Shown one piece after another: positions 19,098 to 28,853 of a stretch of 64,000 bases of DNA. The position numbers and the translations under genes were made by a program. Below the pieces are notes generated by a model. It saw only the letters and a list, made by a program, of their open reading frames with translations, ran no database searches and was not told the DNA's origin. The stretch is from Mortierella alpina (taxonomy: Eukaryota; Mortierellomycota; Mortierellomycetes; Mortierellales; Mortierellaceae): NCBI GenBank assembly GCA_029449245.1, contig JANATF010000018.1, positions 473,589 through 537,588 of the forward strand. Reading direction: 5' to 3'. Every line of letters begins with the position of its first letter. Position 1 is the stretch's first letter.

Positions 19098-19496
19098 ACT
19101 CAGGAACTGGCATAGGTCGCATGAAACACTGAAGAGTATTGCATAGGCAGAAAAAAAATGCATCTGGCGACGAAGAAAACAATAAAACTCGTTCACATAA
19201 CGGCACCGCTGTTCCTTTTCGTCAGCTACTCCATCTGCCCATTCTTCTTGAGTTTCTGCTTTTTTGTACTTGAATGTCCAGCTACTGGACGATGTCAAAA
19301 AAAAATGATACCCTGAACTTTCGATGTCCATTTCAGATCCGCGAAAGAGTAGCAGCGCTACCTGGAACTTCAAGATCATGCCTTCAATCTGGAGTTGGTT
19401 GTTTAATTGTCATGCTGAGTGGAATTGTCTATTGTTGAAACGACAGAGTTGTTGAAAAAAAAAAGGTCCATGATGAAAGAATTCTCAGACCATGCT
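19098..19496. other. Convergent 3' region
   Basis: Lies between the stops of the F-box gene (+) and the mitochondrial protein gene (-). A-runs at 19149-19157, 19302-19309 and 19455-19464. Nothing else recognised. Confidence 0.5.
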
Positions 19497-20539
19497 CTAT
19501 AGATAACTCTTCTCAGTTTTCGGTGGAGCTGGTTTCCTGGGAACGACAGGTGGTGACGGTGCTGGTGCTGATGCAGTTGTGGCGCTGGGTTCTGAGGTGG
19601 TGGTGTTGGCATCCTTGTCCTTGCTAAACAGAAAATCCATCTTCTCTGCGGTTTGCAGCACTTTGAGTATCCCGGTCGAGAATAACAGAGCATATGCAAA
19701 AAGAAAATAGGTCAACAAAGTCAGCAAAAAAACCTCTCTCCTCGATTCCAAAAAAGCAAAATCGTATCGGCTTTGAAAGATTCACAAAGAATGAGAGATG
19801 ATCACTTACAGTCTTCAAAGTACTTGTCGTCGACCTGCTCCTCTCGGGCACTGCGATCCATTCCAACGCTCAGCAAGGCCTCCTCTTCCTCGATTGATTC
19901 CCCCCTCTGTAGCTTGTCCCTCATGTCTGTCAGCACTGCAATCTTCCACTCCTGGCGCTCTTTTGTATCCTTAGCCTCGTTCTTGGTCAAGAGCACATGG
20001 ACTGGTAAAGAGCCGAGTGCCGAGTAAAAAAGGATGTAGTAGAGATAGAACCAGAACCGAGAAGGTTTTTTGGGTCCTGCTGGTGGTGGTGGTGGTGCGC
20101 CTGCTTGTTCTGATCCAGTATTGGCGTCCGCATACGGCGAACTATCGGGTCCGCCCTCCTGTACGGAAAAATCAGATCCATGTGCTGTTGATGATAATGA
20201 TGACGATCCTGACTGTGCGGTTCTGGCATCCTGATTCAGTTCTGCAATGACTTGCTCGATTGACTTAACGCTCTCCTGTGGGTTGAAGATGGGCGTCTCG
20301 AGCGTGATCTTGGGTGGCTCGATCGTGGTTGCTGGTTTCTCGATCGGTTCGCCTGCTTGCTTTTGCGTGCGATGGCTGCTGGTTGTGATGAACCGAGTAG
20401 GAGCGAGCAGTCTATGGCGAGGCAGGGTCGCTGAGCATGCAGGTCGTGCGATGCGGGATGCAGCGGGGTTGGATTGTGTTGCGATGTGGTGGCGAACACA
20501 GGTGATGAACCTGCTCGCAGTACGGGCGGATCCAGACAT
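19497..20539 (-). CDS. Probable mitochondrial inner-membrane protein (two exons)
   Basis: Exons 20539-19810 and 19660-19497 on the minus strand (donor GTAAGT, acceptor ACTCAAAG), 297 residues. Another in-frame acceptor at 19646 would create an immediate stop, so I chose 19661. The N-terminus (MSGSARTASRF... to about residue 60) is rich in Arg, Ser and Ala, lacks acidic residues and ends near RFITTSS, a typical mitochondrial presequence. One hydrophobic segment (about 155-180, FWFYLYYILFYSALGS) is followed by a charged helical region with KDTKERQEWK and the C-terminal Pro/Ala tail. I do not recognise the family. The ATG at 20539 is preferred because upstream sequence is a 13-bp minisatellite. 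Confidence 0.65.
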
Positions 20540-20569
20540 GGCTGTCCAGTGTTGTCCGATCTTGTTCTT

Positions 20570-20660
20570 GCTGTGTTTTCTTGCTGTGTTTTCTTGCTGT
20601 GTTCTCCTGCTGTGTTCTCCTGCTGTGTTCTCCTGCTGTGTTCTCCTGCTGTGTTCTTTG
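20570..20660 (-). repeat. 13-bp minisatellite upstream of the mitochondrial protein gene
   Basis: About six copies of TGCTGTGTTCTCC and variants. It lies just upstream of the proposed start, probably in the 5' UTR. Confidence 0.85.
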
Positions 20661-21113
20661 CTGTGCTTGTGTAAAACCCGCCGATGCCGTGTCGCTGTTC
20701 TTGTTCCTGCTCGCGCGCTGATGTGATGGAGCAAGACGTGATGCAGCTGATCGGAAGGGGCCCTTGCATTGTTGACGGGCTTAAGGAGCATTCTGCAATT
20801 TCGCCCTTGGCGGTCCTGTCCAAGTGCACAGGCACAAACACACACGCGCGCAGTGTCAGCAGGTTGGCTCACTCTGCCAACAAAGGACTCAAAAATAGGG
20901 GGCAGGAGTGCGTGAAGAGATCAGATCAGGAGGGAATGGGGCACACAAAAGGGGAATCGCACTCTCCAGCCAGCAACCGTCCTTCCTCTTCTTTCTTGCT
21001 CTTCCTTTCCTCTCCACCTCATTCACCTCGCTTCACCGCATCCCCTGGCACACACTCCGCCCAATCCAACTTACAGCCTAAAAACACGCCCACATACACA
21101 CCATAGCAAAATC
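20661..21113. other. Divergent promoter region
   Basis: Shared upstream region of the mitochondrial protein gene (-) and the myosin light chain gene (+). Includes CACACACGCGCG (about 20838-20850) and a CT-rich tract (20970-21060) before the light chain start. No defined operator. Confidence 0.45.
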
Positions 21114-21898
21114 ATGGTACAGACGCAGAAAACAATAGCCAACAAAAGGACAACCCGACACTCTCGACAGCCTGGAGAAAATACCCTCTCCTCTCTCTCT
21201 CACTCTGCTAACCAGCCAGCACTTTTTTTTTTCTTCTGTCCTTCTTGCTCACAATCCACTCTGTCCTCTAGTCCGTCCGACGACAGAAGAAGGCCAAGCG
21301 CGCCATTCGCCAAAACTCAAACGTCTTTGCCATGTTTGACCAGAAGCAAATCGTCGAGCTCAAGGAGGCCTTCTCGCTTATCGATCATGATACGGACGGC
21401 TTTATCGACCGTGAGGATCTCAAGGATATGCTGGGCTCCCTAGGACAATCTCCATCGGAGGAATATATCGAGGATATGATTGCAGAGGCACCAGGGAGCA
21501 TCAACTTTACCATGTTCTTGACCCTGATGGGCGAGAAATTGTCCGGAACCGATCCAGAGCACGAGATATTACAGGCGTTCGAGTCCTTTGACGAGGGAGG
21601 TTCTGGAATGTGCAACGCTGAAGAGCTGCGAGAGTGGATGACGACCATGGGAGACCGGTTCACGGATGAGGAGGTAAGATAGGGGTGCCTGTGTGTGTGT
21701 CCATGCCGGTACAAATGCACACGCAGGATATATATGGATGTATTGCAAACCCCATGACACCCGATACTAACTCTGCTGCTCGCTGCTCCTGTTGATGCAT
21801 CACTGTAGGTCGACATCATGTTCAAGGGGGCAACCATAGACAGAGATGGCAACTTCAACTACAGGGAATTCGCCAGGGTTCTTAAGCACGGAGAGTGA
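21114..21898 (+). CDS. Myosin II regulatory light chain
   Basis: Model: 21114-21116, 21272-21673, 21809-21898, 164 residues. The second exon gives [20 protein letters not shown] followed by [17 protein letters not shown], very close to animal non-muscle myosin RLC. It contains one canonical EF-hand loop ([12 protein letters not shown]) and the family landmarks [19 protein letters not shown] and MGDRFTDEE. The last exon ends [12 protein letters not shown]. The Ser in RQNSNVFAM matches the activating phospho-Ser; the preceding Thr of animals is Asn. The first exon appears to be the ATG codon alone (donor GTACAG, acceptor CCTCTAG); a different upstream start cannot be excluded. The protein binds the myosin II heavy-chain neck and acts in cytokinesis. 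Confidence 0.88.
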
Positions 21899-22085
21899 TG
21901 ATCGACGAGCACCGCACGTATCAAAATCACAAGGAACCTCCCTTCAAAACCAAATCCATGCATGGGACATAGCCTGCAACCACTACGAGCTCGCTAGACG
22001 GCATGTCGGACACATAAAGATGATTCCGCCATCGTGTGCAAAAAAAACTTGAAGTTTGCGAGCGTTCTTTTGTTCTTGAAAACCA

Positions 22086-22109
22086 AAAAAAAAAAAAAAA
22101 AAAAAAAAA
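22086..22109 (+). repeat. Poly(A) run between convergent genes
   Basis: About 24 consecutive A in the 3' region between the light chain (+) and dehydrogenase (-) genes. Probably a simple repeat. Confidence 0.8.
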
Positions 22110-22185
22110 TGTGACGATTGATCTGCCTAAATCGCTCTCGGATATGTGTACAGCAGGTCGTCTTTTGTAGTGCTTCGACAGACGC

Positions 22186-23678
22186 TTAGATACCCTTGCC
22201 ACCCGTGACTTCGAGGGTGTGGCCAGTAATGTAGGAAGCAAAAGGGCTGCAGAGCATCAAAACAGATCCGGCAGCCTCATCGACATGGCCGGCGCGCTTG
22301 AGAGGTGTGTCTGCAAACACTACTGCAGGTGGAGGCGCCTCCTTCTTTGCGCCCATTGGAATGCCGAGTGCAATCTTCTCACCCCCAACCACCATGGTCT
22401 CGCCATTCTCCTTGGCACGAGTCAGACGAGTGTCGACGTATCCAAAGGCGACAGCGTTGCAGCGGACACCGAAAACGCCCCATTCCTTGGCGACAGTTTT
22501 TGTCAATCCAACGATACCGGCCTTTGCAGTGGCGTAGTTAACCTGGCCGACGTTTCCATGAAGTCCCGAGGTAGACGAGATGTTGACGATAGAGCGTGCC
22601 TCGCCATCTTTGACGCGCATGTGCTTGGCGGCGGCGCGCAAGATGCGGAAGGGTGCAATATTGTGAACATCCAGCATGAGCTGGAACTGCTTGTCGGAGG
22701 TTTTGTGGATCATGCCATCGAACGTGAAGCCGGCGTTGTTGATAATGATGTTGATCTTGCCAAACGCCCTATGGAACGTTGAGTGAAACCAGACAGGTGG
22801 AATAAACATGACACATGTCAGCAATGAGCCATCTTCTTCCTGTGGTGTGAGAGGAGTAAAAAAACCAGAAAAACGCTTTGTCCTGCACAGGACAGACTGC
22901 CTACTTGATTGTTTCATCAATGAGGCGATCGGGGAATGCGGGGTCCGTGACATCGCCCGATACAGCGATCGCCTTTCCACCGTTCTGGTTGATTTGAGCT
23001 GCGATGGCCTTTCCCTTGTCTACGAAGAAGGGGAGGAAGCAATCAGCTCCGAGTTGGTCTTGTAAAGGAGACATGCAGAACGCGCGTTTGAAGTAGAGAC
23101 AAAAAGAACACGCTGCAGGCTCTGCACTTACTATCATCGAGGTCGCTGACAACAACGCTGGCGCCTTCCTTGGCAAAGAGTAGGGCGGTGGCACCTCCGA
23201 TACCTTGTCTATGTTGCCGAGGGATGAGCAAGAGACGAAGTATGTCAGGTAAACGTGATTGAAGAGCTGGCGAGAGTGGCTGTTTTTACGAGCCGAGATC
23301 GCGTCCGACAGTGATCGGCTTCACAAGTCATGCCGGGTGTGGAGAACACTATTTGAGAGCAGTGCGCATGGTCCTTCTGTTCCGGGAACCCAAAAAAAAA
23401 AAAAAACGCCAGCTCTTTCTTCGGCTCGCTCTTGGGTTTTAGTAGAAGGCTTGAGAAAGGATAAATTGTTCCGCGCCTGCCTCCCACGCAGTGAGAGTTG
23501 ACCGTGCAGACGCAATAGAGGGCTATGTGGAGTTGTGATGGCTAGATTAGTCCTACCCGGCACCGGTGACAATGGCAACCTGTCCCGCGAGGAGACCTCC
23601 TGGATGGGACGCGGATGCGGAACGGGCAGAGAGGTGGTTCATGAGCACCTCGACGCGGTTCGCAGCGACAGAAGCCAT
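22186..23678 (-). CDS. Short-chain dehydrogenase/reductase (3-oxoacyl-ACP reductase-like), four exons
   Basis: Minus-strand exons 23678-23557, 23208-23132, 23019-22905 and 22768-22186, 298 residues. All junctions are GT-AG and keep the frame. Rossmann cofactor motif TGAGQGIG at 38-45, an Asp after beta-2 (VVVSDLDD) that favours NAD(H), NNAG (about 115-118), catalytic Ser in NISSTSG (about 169), and YATAK (Tyr about 183, Lys about 187). The C-terminus ITGHTLEVTGG is typical of FabG-like enzymes. The 30-residue N-terminal extension (MASVAANRVEVLMNHLSARS) is basic and could target mitochondria, where a FabG-like reductase would serve type II fatty acid synthesis. Substrate is not deducible. Confidence 0.9.
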
Positions 23679-24114
23679 GAGATGTTTGCGTTGTGGTGGT
23701 GTGGTGGAGTGATTGCGTGTGGGTGAGAAGTGCGAGTCAAGTCAAGGGACGAGCGAGAGGAGGAGGAAGGATAGAGCACTAGAAGGAAGAGTGAGAACGA
23801 AGACCGGAAGAGAGGAAAGAGAGAGACAGGCGGAGGGCGACAGCGAGACAGAGTGGCCCATGGGCACCCTTTGCCTCTGCTCCGTGTCTTGCGGGGTGCC
23901 TCGCTCTGTTCGCTCACACACCCGATACGATGCACGCGCTTGCCTGTCTTTTTCCTGCTGGTGTTCTCACACTCCATGCTCTCCACATGTGCTCCACCTT
24001 TCCTCATGCTCGTCAGCCCCTTTTAGTGCGCCGGCTCTTTCGCCTCACTCTCAAACTCTCTCTTCTCGTAATCTCATCCAACTCAACGCACTTATCGCAC
24101 GAGGAACCACCACA
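23679..24114. other. Upstream region of the dehydrogenase and of a truncated plus-strand gene
   Basis: AG-rich then CT-rich (24030-24090) sequence. The CT-rich part runs into the ATG at 24115 as a normal fungal leader would. No further feature. Confidence 0.4.
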
Positions 24115-24330
24115 ATGCAATCCGCTTCACGCGCTCTGACCTTGAATACTCAGAAATAATCACACTCGATGTACAACAGTTCGCAATGCCTTACAACTGC
24201 CCCCATCACGAGTCAGGCTCCACTTCGGCCATTGGATCCCTGCAGGAGCTGACACTCCCCCTCCATGGCCTTCTTCAAACCTCAATTGACTATCGTGCGG
24301 CGCACATTCACCATGGCAAGTCAAAGGCAC
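24115..24330 (+). pseudogene. Possible truncated 5' end of a nuclear gene for a mitochondrial protein
   Basis: An ATG in good context follows a CT-rich leader but the frame stops after 14 codons (MQSASRALTLNTQK). Shifted frames continue with presequence-like residues (TTAPITSQAPLRPLDP) and then LQEL and FFKPQL. The arrangement vaguely recalls the start of fungal ATP synthase subunit h, but that is weak. Sequence breaks off into a minisatellite at about 24325, beyond which a mobile element is inserted. Unrecognised introns could also explain the frame changes. Confidence 0.25.
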
Positions 24331-24586
24331 GAAACTTTGCACGTCACTTTGCACGTCTGCACATCACTTTGCACGTCTGCACATCCGTTTGCACATCACT
24401 TTGCACATCACTTTCCACGTCTGCACATCAGTTTGCACGTCTGCACATCAGTTTGCACGTCTGCACATCACTTTGCACGTCTGCACATCACTTTGCACGT
24501 CTGCACATCACTTTGCACGTCTGCACATCACTTTGCACATCACTTTGCACATCACTTTGCACATCACTTTGCACATCACTTTGCGC
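24325..24586 (+). repeat. 20-bp / 12-bp minisatellite
   Basis: Units CACATCACTTTGCACGTCTG (20 bp) with a shorter 12-bp form CACATCACTTTG at the right end. About 15 units. It directly abuts the mobile element at 24587. Confidence 0.9.
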
Positions 24587-25517
24587 TGTGGTGTCGTTGG
24601 TCTACATCAAAAGAAACATACTAATATATGAATATCTGTTCATCATGAACTAGGAAGAAAAGCGAGAGAGGAAACACAGCGCACTTACAAGTTGATCGTG
24701 GGAACGATTAACGGACGCGCAAGACTGGGGGAAGGATCAACTCCAAAAAGGGATTCACTCTATGAGAGAATGACTATTTAAAGGTAAGTGTTTCTGTCTC
24801 AAGGGGATAACAAATATGAACTAACTCATGAGTAACTTACTATGAGGACCGGTGGGGAACGCTGGTCCACAAGAAGACTCTGAGAGAAGAAGGGAAGCAA
24901 AACTAGTATGTATCTAATAAAATAATACGACCCACAGCGGGTTAGGACTCGTCAGCTCAAAGGGCTCGCTCTTGATTCCTGTGCAAGAATATTGGCCAAA
25001 GTGGTCTGCAACGCGCTTCATTCTTGGTCGCTAAGGCAACATGATTATTACCTAGCGGTCGCTGCGGTGATAGCAGCAGCGGTCGCTGCGGTGATAGCAG
25101 CAGCGGAGGGCCAGGAGGGACAAAGATGGCTTCTAACAGATTGCGTACGGACAGGTGGAATGGAAATAGAGGGGAAACCCGTCTCTACTCTTGCTCAGCT
25201 CTCGCTGTTGGCGGGCAAAGCTATGGTAGAGTAGCGTCTCTCGCTTGGGGACAGCCAGTGTGTGTGGGTTTGATCGTGGAGGTTTGATATGAATGAATGT
25301 TTCAGCAGCGGTTGTGGCAAAATATGACAAGGCACATCTTTGGGAGGGAAACAGACCACGAACCAAGCAAGGTTCGGGGTCGGTGCTCTTTTTATTTCAC
25401 AGAAATCATTCAAGGCAACAGGGCGGTGCAGTACGTGCCACCACCTGGGCATTCATGTTGCCAAAGTACTACAAATCAAAAGCAAGAAAGAGAGGACATC
25501 GCATTTGCTACACCACA
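24587..25517 (+). mobile_element. TGTGG-family non-coding element, copy A (931 bp)
   Basis: Starts TGTGGTGTCGTTGG and ends TGCTACACCACA, giving an 8-bp terminal inverted repeat TGTGGTGT. Flanks are GCGC (left) and GCGT (right), possibly a 4-bp duplication with one change. No long protein frame. Contains two tandem copies of a 24-bp unit (GCGGTCGCTGCGGTGATAGC plus AGCA). Same family as copies at 26823, 32132 and 35536. The TG...CA ends also fit a solo LTR. Confidence 0.8.
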
Positions 25518-26284
25518 GCGTTCGTGGACCAACAGCAGACGAACTGGGATCTCCTTTTGACTGCCGCAGAGTTCGCTTACAACAACGCCACCAATGCTAC
25601 CACAGGATTTTCCCCCTTCTTTCTGAACGCCGCCGGCTTCCACCCACGCGTACCGGCATCGTTGCTCCTGCCCCGTAGTACACTCGTCCCCACGGTGGAG
25701 ACGTTCATGGCGAACCAGCATACCTCCTTGACCATCGCAAAGAAGGCCATAGCCTTGGCAGAGGAACGGCAGGCCAAGAATGCTGACACGCGACGCCGAG
25801 ATCACAAGTTCAAGGTTGGAGATCAGGTGCTGCTCAACACAGATCACATCACAGTCGCTGCGGACCAAAACCAGCCCTCACGCAAATTGCAGCCTCGTTT
25901 CATCGGACCCTATACGTTGCTGGAGCAGCACCCGCCTGTCTCGTTCCGTGTTGAACTGTCACCGACTATGAAGATTCACGATGTATTCCACGTGGACCGC
26001 CTCCAAGAATATAAGCCTTCGCCAGAAGCCCTCGGACCACGAGCCCCCGCGATGCCACCACCAGAGATCATTGACGGCGAAGAGGAATACGAGGCTGAAG
26101 CCATCCTCGAGTACAGGCGCTACCGACGTCAGCACCAGTTCCTCATCCTCCGGAAGGGCTACCCTCGCAGCTCCGCCACCTGGAATCCACTCGACAACCT
26201 CACACATTGCCCCGAGTTGATTGACGAATTCAAAACGACACATGGTATCCATTTTTAAAAGGGGAAGGTGTAACAGTAGTACCA
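25518..26284 (+). pseudogene. Ty3/Gypsy integrase C-terminus and chromodomain fragment with polypurine tract
   Basis: In-frame residues from FVDQQQTNWDLLLTAAEFAYN through LLNTDHITVAADQNQ and SPTMKIHDVFHVDR to a chromodomain (EAILEYRRYRRQHQFLIL...SATWNP) ending at 26258. A polypurine tract AAAAGGGGAAGG follows (about 26258-26270), then an LTR-like start TGTAACAGTAGT. Everything upstream of the integrase C-terminal part is missing and replaced by the TGTGG element. Same family as the element with 100-bp LTRs further right. Confidence 0.8.
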
Positions 26285-26553
26285 GTAGTCAGGTTCCTGA
26301 CCTTCATGCGACCTTTCTCGGTATCCGAGGAACAAATGCGGCAAGCAAGTCAAGCATCCGATACGGGAGCTCCTTGTACAGTCCATAGCGAGCCCAGACT
26401 GTCAACTGCCGAAATCTCCGGGTCGTCTGGCATGCACTATTACCGAAGCGATCCGAGAGCTCAATACGAGCTTTTGCAATAAGTGGGAGGGAAGTATTTA
26501 CACGAAATCGCTCGACCATCTGCTCCGGATTTTATTGCGACTACACTTGGCAC
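26285..26553. other. Unassigned repeat-derived sequence
   Basis: Follows the integrase fragment; could be part of an LTR that begins at 26271. No second copy in this window and no coding pattern. Confidence 0.3.
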
Positions 26554-26744
26554 TGTAACGTACTGGGACCTACTAGGTTCTAGGGAGTGTACCTCTCTAG
26601 TCAGAGACCACTTCCCTTTTTATCAACGTTCATTGAGTGTAAAGATAGCCCGTGGCAGGACACCTATAAAGGAGTCCTGCCTCGGCAGACAATAAACAAC
26701 AACTCTTTGTCTCCTTGACTTCCCCTATTCCACTCTACGTTTCA
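26554..26744 (+). mobile_element. LTR-like repeat, family 4, copy a (191 bp)
   Basis: Starts TGTAACGTACTGGG and ends CTACGTTTCA. Contains a TATA-like TATAAAGGAG and the poly(A) signal AATAAAC, in that order, as an LTR would. Second copy of equal length at 27939-28129, same orientation, differing at about ten positions. Flanks (GGCAC / AATGC) show no target duplication. Confidence 0.65.
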
Positions 26745-26822
26745 AATGCCTTGTCGGCATGCGCCCCCTTTTTACTGAATGCCTTGAATTATGTCCTGAC
26801 CGGTGACTAGGGGTCAAAGCGG

Positions 26823-27750
26823 TGTGGTGTAGCAAATGCGATGTCCTCTCTTTCTTGCTTTTGATTTGTAGTACTTTGGCAACATGAATGCCCAGGTGGT
26901 GGCACGTACTGCACCGCCCTGTTGCCTTGAATGATTTCTGTGAAATAAAAAGAGCACCGACCCCGAACCTTGGTTCGTGGTCTGTTTCCCTCCCAAAGAT
27001 GTGCCTTGTCATATTTTGCCACAACCGCTGCTGAAACATTCATTCATATCGAACCCCCACGATCAAACCCACACACACTGGCTGTCCCCACGCGAGAGAC
27101 GCTACTCTACCATAGCTTTGCCCGCCAACAGCGAGAGCTGAGCAAGAGTAGAGACGGGTTTCCCCCCTATTTCCATTCCACCTGTCCGTACGCAATCTGT
27201 TAGAAGCCATCTTTGTCCCTCCTGGCCCTCCGCTGCTGCTATCACCGCAGCGACCGCTGCTGCTATCACCGCAGCGACCGCTAGGTAATAATCATGTTGC
27301 CTTAGCGACCAAGAATGAAGCGCGTTGCAGACCACTTTGGCCAATATTCTTGCACAGGAATCAAGAGCGAGCCCTTTGAGCTGACGAGTCCTAACCCGCT
27401 GTGGGTCGTATTATTTTATTAGATACATACTAGTTTTGCTTCCCTTCTTCTCTCAGAGTCTTCTTGTGGACCAGCGTTCCCCACCGGTCCTCATAGTAAG
27501 TTACTCATGAGTTAGTTCATATTTGTTATCCCCTTGAGACAGAAACACTTACCTTTAAATAGTCATTCTCCCATAGAGTGAATCCCTTTTTGGAGTTGAT
27601 CCTTCCCCCAGTCTTGCGCGTCCGTTAATCGTTCCCACGATCAACTTGTAAGTGCGCTGGTGTTTCCTCTCTCGCTTTTCTTCCTAGTTCATGATGAACA
27701 GATATTCATATATTAGTATGTTTCTTTTGATGTAGACCAACGACACCACA
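26823..27750 (-). mobile_element. TGTGG-family non-coding element, copy B (928 bp)
   Basis: Reverse orientation to copy A and nearly identical, including the doubled 24-bp unit. Right flank is the interrupted Ty3/Gypsy pol sequence at 27751; left flank is unrelated, so one side was rearranged after insertion. Confidence 0.8.
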
Positions 27751-27938
27751 TCGTTCAACAAACAAAAGATTCTCGTGGAGTGAGTATCTTTGGGGGCAAC
27801 TTCCCTGGAGGCAGCTTTCATAGATAGGACCGAGTTTAGGGTCATCCGGGTAACTATCAATCAGGCGCTGCCTCAATCCTGGGTCCAATTGTACAGCCAA
27901 CGAGTGTAGCGCGACGGGGTCTGGCTCCCTGTGGTCAG
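27751..27938 (-). pseudogene. Ty3/Gypsy pol fragment (between RNase H and integrase)
   Basis: Reverse complement matches about 49765-49950: residues LDPGLRQRLIDSYPDDPKLG, then IYESCLQGSCPQRYSLHENL. Cut on both sides, by copy B and by an LTR-like repeat. Confidence 0.8.
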
Positions 27939-28129
27939 TGTAACGTACTGGGACCTACTAAGCTCTAGGGAGTGTATCTCTCTAGTCGGAGGCCACTTCC
28001 CTTTTTATCGAAGTTCATTGAGTGTAAAGATAGCCCGTGGCAGGACACCTATAAAGGAGTCCTGCCTCGGCAGACAATAAACAGCAACTCTTTGTCTCCT
28101 TGACTTCCCCTATTCCACTCTACGTTTCA
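27939..28129 (+). mobile_element. LTR-like repeat, family 4, copy b (191 bp)
   Basis: Same ends and same TATA / AATAAA layout as 26554-26744. No target duplication (GTCAG / CCACC). The two copies could also be the LTRs of a 1.6-kb composite, but outer flanks do not match either. Confidence 0.6.
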
Positions 28130-28358
28130 CCACCTTTCTATGTGTCCGAGGTCTCCTTTACTGGTAAACCTTCGGATACATCGATACGCTATGACGAGAT
28201 GCACAATTTCTCCCCGAGTTTCCTGTATGTTTCGTTCTCACTTTCCCCCCGTCGTTGCTCGTGCCCGAACATCGACCTTGCTCAGTACCAAAACGTGCGG
28301 AGGTAACTCTTGTACACCTTTGAGCTCCCCAAGCACCTTATATACAAAAGAGAGTTAC
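28130..28358. other. Unassigned sequence
   Basis: Between two LTR-like repeats; C/T-rich; contains TTATATACAAA near 28340. No gene seen. Confidence 0.3.
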
Positions 28359-28764
28359 TGTCGTGAATCTAGGCAGGGCAAGGACAGGATGACCTTTCAC
28401 AAAGGCAGGAGGGAAGGGACAAGGGAAGTGGCAAGTCAGGAGGTTCAGTGTATGATCAAGGATGTATTCAAGTTACTAGGTAAAGACTAAACTAAATATG
28501 AGACTACAAGGAGTATTTATACTAAAGGGAGGTGCGCCATGGTGCGCGCCGCACCATGGTCATGGGTCAAATCGGAAGGGTAACACAGCAACAGCCTGAC
28601 CCAAATAATGATTTGTCGACTCTGGCTTGACCTAGGGGTTGAGGACGCAACATCTAGGGCTGAGGTCGCGACAGTTACTTCACCACATCAACTCCATTCT
28701 TCAACTAGATTACTAACCGTGATCTAGAAAGCGACCTAGTAAGGTTCATACTCGGTTCGTGACA
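28359..28764 (-). mobile_element. Possible solo LTR or TIR element (406 bp)
   Basis: Ends are TGTCGTGAATC and GGTTCGTGACA, an imperfect inverted repeat of about 9 bp with TG...CA termini. Holds TATAAATACTCC on the minus strand. No target duplication (GTTAC / CCCCA), so boundaries are tentative. Includes a 23-bp palindrome at 28537-28559. Confidence 0.35.
28537..28559. repeat. Perfect 23-bp palindrome
   Basis: CCATGGTGCG, spacer CGC, CGCACCATGG: 10-bp arms, potential strong hairpin. Confidence 0.85.
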
Positions 28765-28796
28765 CCCCACTCTTTGCGCAAGTACATAGTTGTTTA

Positions 28797-28803
28797 TTAT
28801 ATT
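28797..28803 (-). promoter_or_regulatory. Probable poly(A) signal of the Gln-rich gene
   Basis: AATAAA on the minus strand within ATATAATAAACAAC, about 50 bp past the stop codon at 28854. Confidence 0.5.
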
Positions 28804-28853
28804 TGTTGTATAGACCAAGTTACGATATGCTAGTTACGGATGGAAGACAGATA

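Noticed and set aside
24325-24586. CRISPR-like regular repeat array
   Set aside because: Repeats are contiguous with no unique spacers; a eukaryotic minisatellite.
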